A stretch of DNA of 52,031 bases, from contig CACNFL010000008.1 in NCBI GenBank assembly GCA_902619745.1, positions 1 through 52,031 on the forward strand, in the 5' to 3' direction. A program made the position numbers and the translations under genes. Positions 49,813-52,031 of the stretch are shown here, one piece after another (positions within the stretch are counted from its first letter, which is position 1; every line of letters begins with the position of its first letter). Below the pieces are notes generated by a model. That model was not told the DNA's origin. It saw nothing but the letters and a program-made list of their open reading frames with translations, and ran no database searches. The stretch comes from an uncultured Pelagibacteraceae bacterium. Lineage in GTDB: Bacteria; Pseudomonadota; Alphaproteobacteria; Pelagibacterales; Pelagibacteraceae.

Positions 49813-51101
49813 ACTTCAAAAGGGTTTTCAATTAAAATAGTATCATCTCTTTCTGGACTAGTTGAGATACTTGATACTTTTGCACCAATAAAATCTTCAA
49901 CAGCAAAAATATATTTTTTTGCATTTTCAGGTAATGAGTCCAGATTTTTAACTCCATTTGTAGAAACTTTCCAACCTGGAAAAGTTTCATAAATTGGTTT
50001 TATTTTTATTTGATCTTCTACAGCAGCAGGTAAATAATCTAATCTTTTACCATCAAGCTCATAAGCAACACACATTTTAATTTCATCTAATTCATCGAGT
50101 ACATCTAATTTTGTTAAAGCGATACCATCAATCCCTGAAACTTTAATAGTTTGCCTTACCAAAACACCGTCAAACCATCCGCATCTTCTTTTTCTACTCG
50201 TAACAGTTCCAAATTCTTTTCCACGTGTTCCTAAAAGTTCGCCGATATCATCTGTTAATTCTGTAGGAAAAGGACCTTCCCCAACTCTTGTTGTGTAAGC
50301 TTTTGTAATTCCAAGAACATAATTAATCGAATTAGGGCCACAACCAGTTCCTGTAGCTGCGCTTGAGGCAACAGTATTAGATGAAGTTACAAAAGGATAA
50401 GTTCCATGATCTACATCAAGTAAAATACCTTGGGCTCCTTCGAATAAAATTCTCTTTTTTTGTTTTTTAAATTGATCAATCTTTAACCAAACTGGCTGAG
50501 AAAATTCTAATATTTTGGGTGCTATTTTAAGCAAATCAGATTTAAGCTGATCTTTTTCAAAAATTTTTTTTCCTAGGCCTTTTCTAATTGCATTATGATG
50601 AACTAGTACAGAGTCGAGTCTTTGATCTAAATTTTTTTCAGATCTTAGATCCATAACTCTTATAGATCTTCTTCCAACTTTATCTTCATATGCTGGTCCA
50701 ATTCCACGTCTTGTAGTTCCTATTTTACTTTTTCCTGCTGCATCCTCTCTAATCTCATCCATTTCTCTATGAAAAGGCAAAATTAAATTTGCGGACTCCG
50801 AAATAATAAAATTATTTACATTTACTTCTACACCTTTAGATTTTATTTCTTCTATTTCCTCTAATAAAGCCCATGGATCTACGACAACTCCGTTACCAAT
50901 AATTGATATTTTACCTTTTCTAACTATTCCAGATGGCAATAATCTCAATTTATAAGTAACACCTTCAATCACTAAAGTATGACCAGCATTGTGACCTCCT
51001 TGGAATCTTATTACTACATCAGCCTGTTCAGATAACCAATCAACAATTTTTCCTTTACCTTCGTCACCCCATTGAGATCCAACAACGACTATATTTTTCA
51101 T
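49809..51101 (-). CDS. purA: Adenylosuccinate synthetase PurA
   Basis: A 430-residue GTP-dependent enzyme joining IMP and aspartate. The P-loop-like start [16 protein letters not shown] carries the catalytic Asp. [12 protein letters not shown], the IMP-contact [35 protein letters not shown] and [11 protein letters not shown] are all intact. It begins one base into the thiD stop. Convergent with rpoH. Confidence 0.98.
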   Translation of the reverse strand: MKNIVVVGSQWGDEGKGKIVDWLSEQADVVIRFQGGHNAGHTLVIEGVTYKLRLLPSGIVRKGKISIIGNGVVVDPWALLEEIEEIKSKGVEVNVNNFIISESANLILPFHREMDEIREDAAGKSKIGTTRRGIGPAYEDKVGRRSIRVMDLRSEKNLDQRLDSVLVHHNAIRKGLGKKIFEKDQLKSDLLKIAPKILEFSQPVWLKIDQFKKQKKRILFEGAQGILLDVDHGTYPFVTSSNTVASSAATGTGCGPNSINYVLGITKAYTTRVGEGPFPTELTDDIGELLGTRGKEFGTVTSRKRRCGWFDGVLVRQTIKVSGIDGIALTKLDVLDELDEIKMCVAYELDGKRLDYLPAAVEDQIKIKPIYETFPGWKVSTNGVKNLDSLPENAKKYIFAVEDFIGAKVSSISTSPERDDTILIENPFEV

Positions 51102-51913
51102 TATTTAAATTTTCTGTTTACTTTTAAAGAAGTGAGATGGTTAATTGGGCCATGACCTTTTCCATAATTCGGGTTTGATTTAATTGCAGAATTTACATAC
51201 TTAATTCCTAGCTCACAAGATTTCTTTACTGTTTTTCCACATGATAAAAAAGTTGTAACTGAGCTAGATAATGTACAACCTGTACCATGGGTATTCTTCG
51301 TTTTGTAACGCTCGCTTTTGAAGATCTTTATGTCTTTTTTGTTTATTAAAATATCTATTACATTTTTATGTTTTAAATGACCGCCTTTTATAAGTACATT
51401 TTTAGCTCCTAATCCTATAAGTTTATTAGCAGCAAAAATCATATCCTCTTTTGTTATAATTGTTGTTTTAGTCAAAATTTCTGCCTCTGGGATATTGGGG
51501 GTAATAAGTGATACTTTTTTAATTAATTTTAATTTTAATAATTGAATAGCTTTACTATCTATAAGTTTAGCCCCTCCTTTAGCAACCATAACTGGATCTA
51601 ATACGATTTTTTTAACTTTAATTACATCCAAAGCTTTCAGTACCATTCTAATAACCTCTGAAGAATGTAGCATACCAATTTTTATTGCATCAGGTCTTAT
51701 ATCTTTGCAGCTATAAATAATTTGATTAAAAATTTCTTTAGGATTAATTCCAACAATTGATTTTACACCTGTGGTATTTTGAGAAGTAACTGCTGTTATT
51801 GCTGTCATTGCATAAGAACCTAGAGAGGTAACAGTTTTTATATCAGCTTGAATTCCTGCTCCACCAGACGAATCAGATCCTGCAATAATTAAAATTTTAG
51901 ACTTTGGTTTCAA
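51101..51913 (-). CDS. thiD: Hydroxymethylpyrimidine (phosphate) kinase ThiD
   Basis: A 270-residue ribokinase-fold kinase for the thiamine pyrimidine moiety. It shows [47 protein letters not shown], the anion-hole GTGCTLSS and IKGGH. The only plausible start is TTG (51911-51913), since no in-frame ATG or GTG exists before the upstream stop. The start lies one base after the glmM stop, so expression may depend on coupling to glmM. Confidence 0.94.
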   Translation of the reverse strand: MKPKSKILIIAGSDSSGGAGIQADIKTVTSLGSYAMTAITAVTSQNTTGVKSIVGINPKEIFNQIIYSCKDIRPDAIKIGMLHSSEVIRMVLKALDVIKVKKIVLDPVMVAKGGAKLIDSKAIQLLKLKLIKKVSLITPNIPEAEILTKTTIITKEDMIFAANKLIGLGAKNVLIKGGHLKHKNVIDILINKKDIKIFKSERYKTKNTHGTGCTLSSSVTTFLSCGKTVKKSCELGIKYVNSAIKSNPNYGKGHGPINHLTSLKVNRKFK

Positions 51914-51914
51914 T

Positions 51915-52031
51915 TTATTTAATTTTTTTTGTAATCATATTTACACAATTGTATAAAAGAGCTTTATTTTCACTTTCTCCCATTACTCTTATTTTAGATT
52001 CTGTTCCTGATTTTCTTACTAAAATTCTTCC
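51915..52031 (-). CDS. glmM: Phosphoglucosamine mutase GlmM, 3' end (partial)
   Basis: The frame runs in from the right edge and ends at TAA 51915-51917, giving 38 C-terminal residues. GRILVRKSGTESKIRVMGE is the phosphate-binding C-terminal loop (R-x-SGTE-x-x-IRVM) of hexose-phosphate mutases, closest to GlmM in the following residues. The enzyme converts glucosamine-6-phosphate to glucosamine-1-phosphate for peptidoglycan and LPS. The active site lies outside the window, so another mutase of the family is possible. Confidence 0.8.
   Translation of the reverse strand, partial: GRILVRKSGTESKIRVMGESENKALLYNCVNMITKKIK

Overview
The window is a dense, very AT-rich stretch of a streamlined alphaproteobacterial chromosome. 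It most probably comes from the SAR11 / Pelagibacter lineage. I infer this from the base composition, the tiny intergenic gaps, the frequent 1-35 base gene overlaps, the two-piece (circularly permuted) tmRNA typical of Alphaproteobacteria, and the gene families present. No species can be named without a search. There is no prophage, insertion sequence, integrase or CRISPR array, and no gene-free stretch longer than about 300 bases apart from the tmRNA locus.

Layout. 1-446 (+): the 3' end of an unrecognised basic protein, then a glutaredoxin. 443-13103 (-): one long co-directional run reading from leuA into the rod-shape genes (mreB, mreC, mreD, mrdA/PBP2, rodA). It continues into a D-amino-acid dehydrogenase, a DMT-family exporter, a D-2-hydroxyacid dehydrogenase, a histone-deacetylase-like hydrolase, msrB and a DUF1479 protein. 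13205-18413 (-): a peptide-type ABC transporter with binding protein, two permeases and a fused double ATPase; a strong hairpin lies after the binding-protein gene. 18496-21857 (-): ilvB-ilvN-ilvC, branched-chain amino acid synthesis. 21910-26405 (-): hflK-hflC-DUF2065-degP-miaA, membrane and envelope protein quality control plus tRNA modification. 26455-28207: mrp (+) converging on thyX (-).

28208-30900 is the most accessory-looking part. It holds a Rieske protein and a Rieske-oxygenase catalytic domain in two overlapping frames, a multi-membrane-span protein on the other strand, and the permuted tmRNA gene. 30905-37309 (-): sppA-glyQ-glyS-ppdK. The ppdK frame is broken at a run of eight A residues. 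37424-43200: ispB (+), pdxH (-), aroC (+), then xseB-ispA-dxs (-), mostly isoprenoid, vitamin and aromatic precursor synthesis. 43221-47784: tsaC/sua5, an ABC-2 exporter pair, a GT-C glycosyltransferase and a polyprenyl-phosphate sugar transferase-like GT2. 47797-52031: tRNA-Arg(UCG), rluD, rpoH, then purA, thiD and the 3' end of glmM on the minus strand.

Points that most deserve a second look: (1) the split or frame-shifted Rieske oxygenase; (2) the ppdK homopolymer frame break 4 kb away, which is restored by the same kind of one-base removal; (3) a two-piece tmRNA whose pieces are separated by only 11 bases and which encodes a 9-residue tag; (4) promoters whose -10 box sits 5-7 bases from the start codon (ilvB, hflK, aroC), implying leaderless mRNAs. 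Several gene starts were moved inward from the longest open frame (dadA, leuA, the ABC ATPase, hflK, mrp, rluD, the GT2 enzyme), and the reason is given in each entry.
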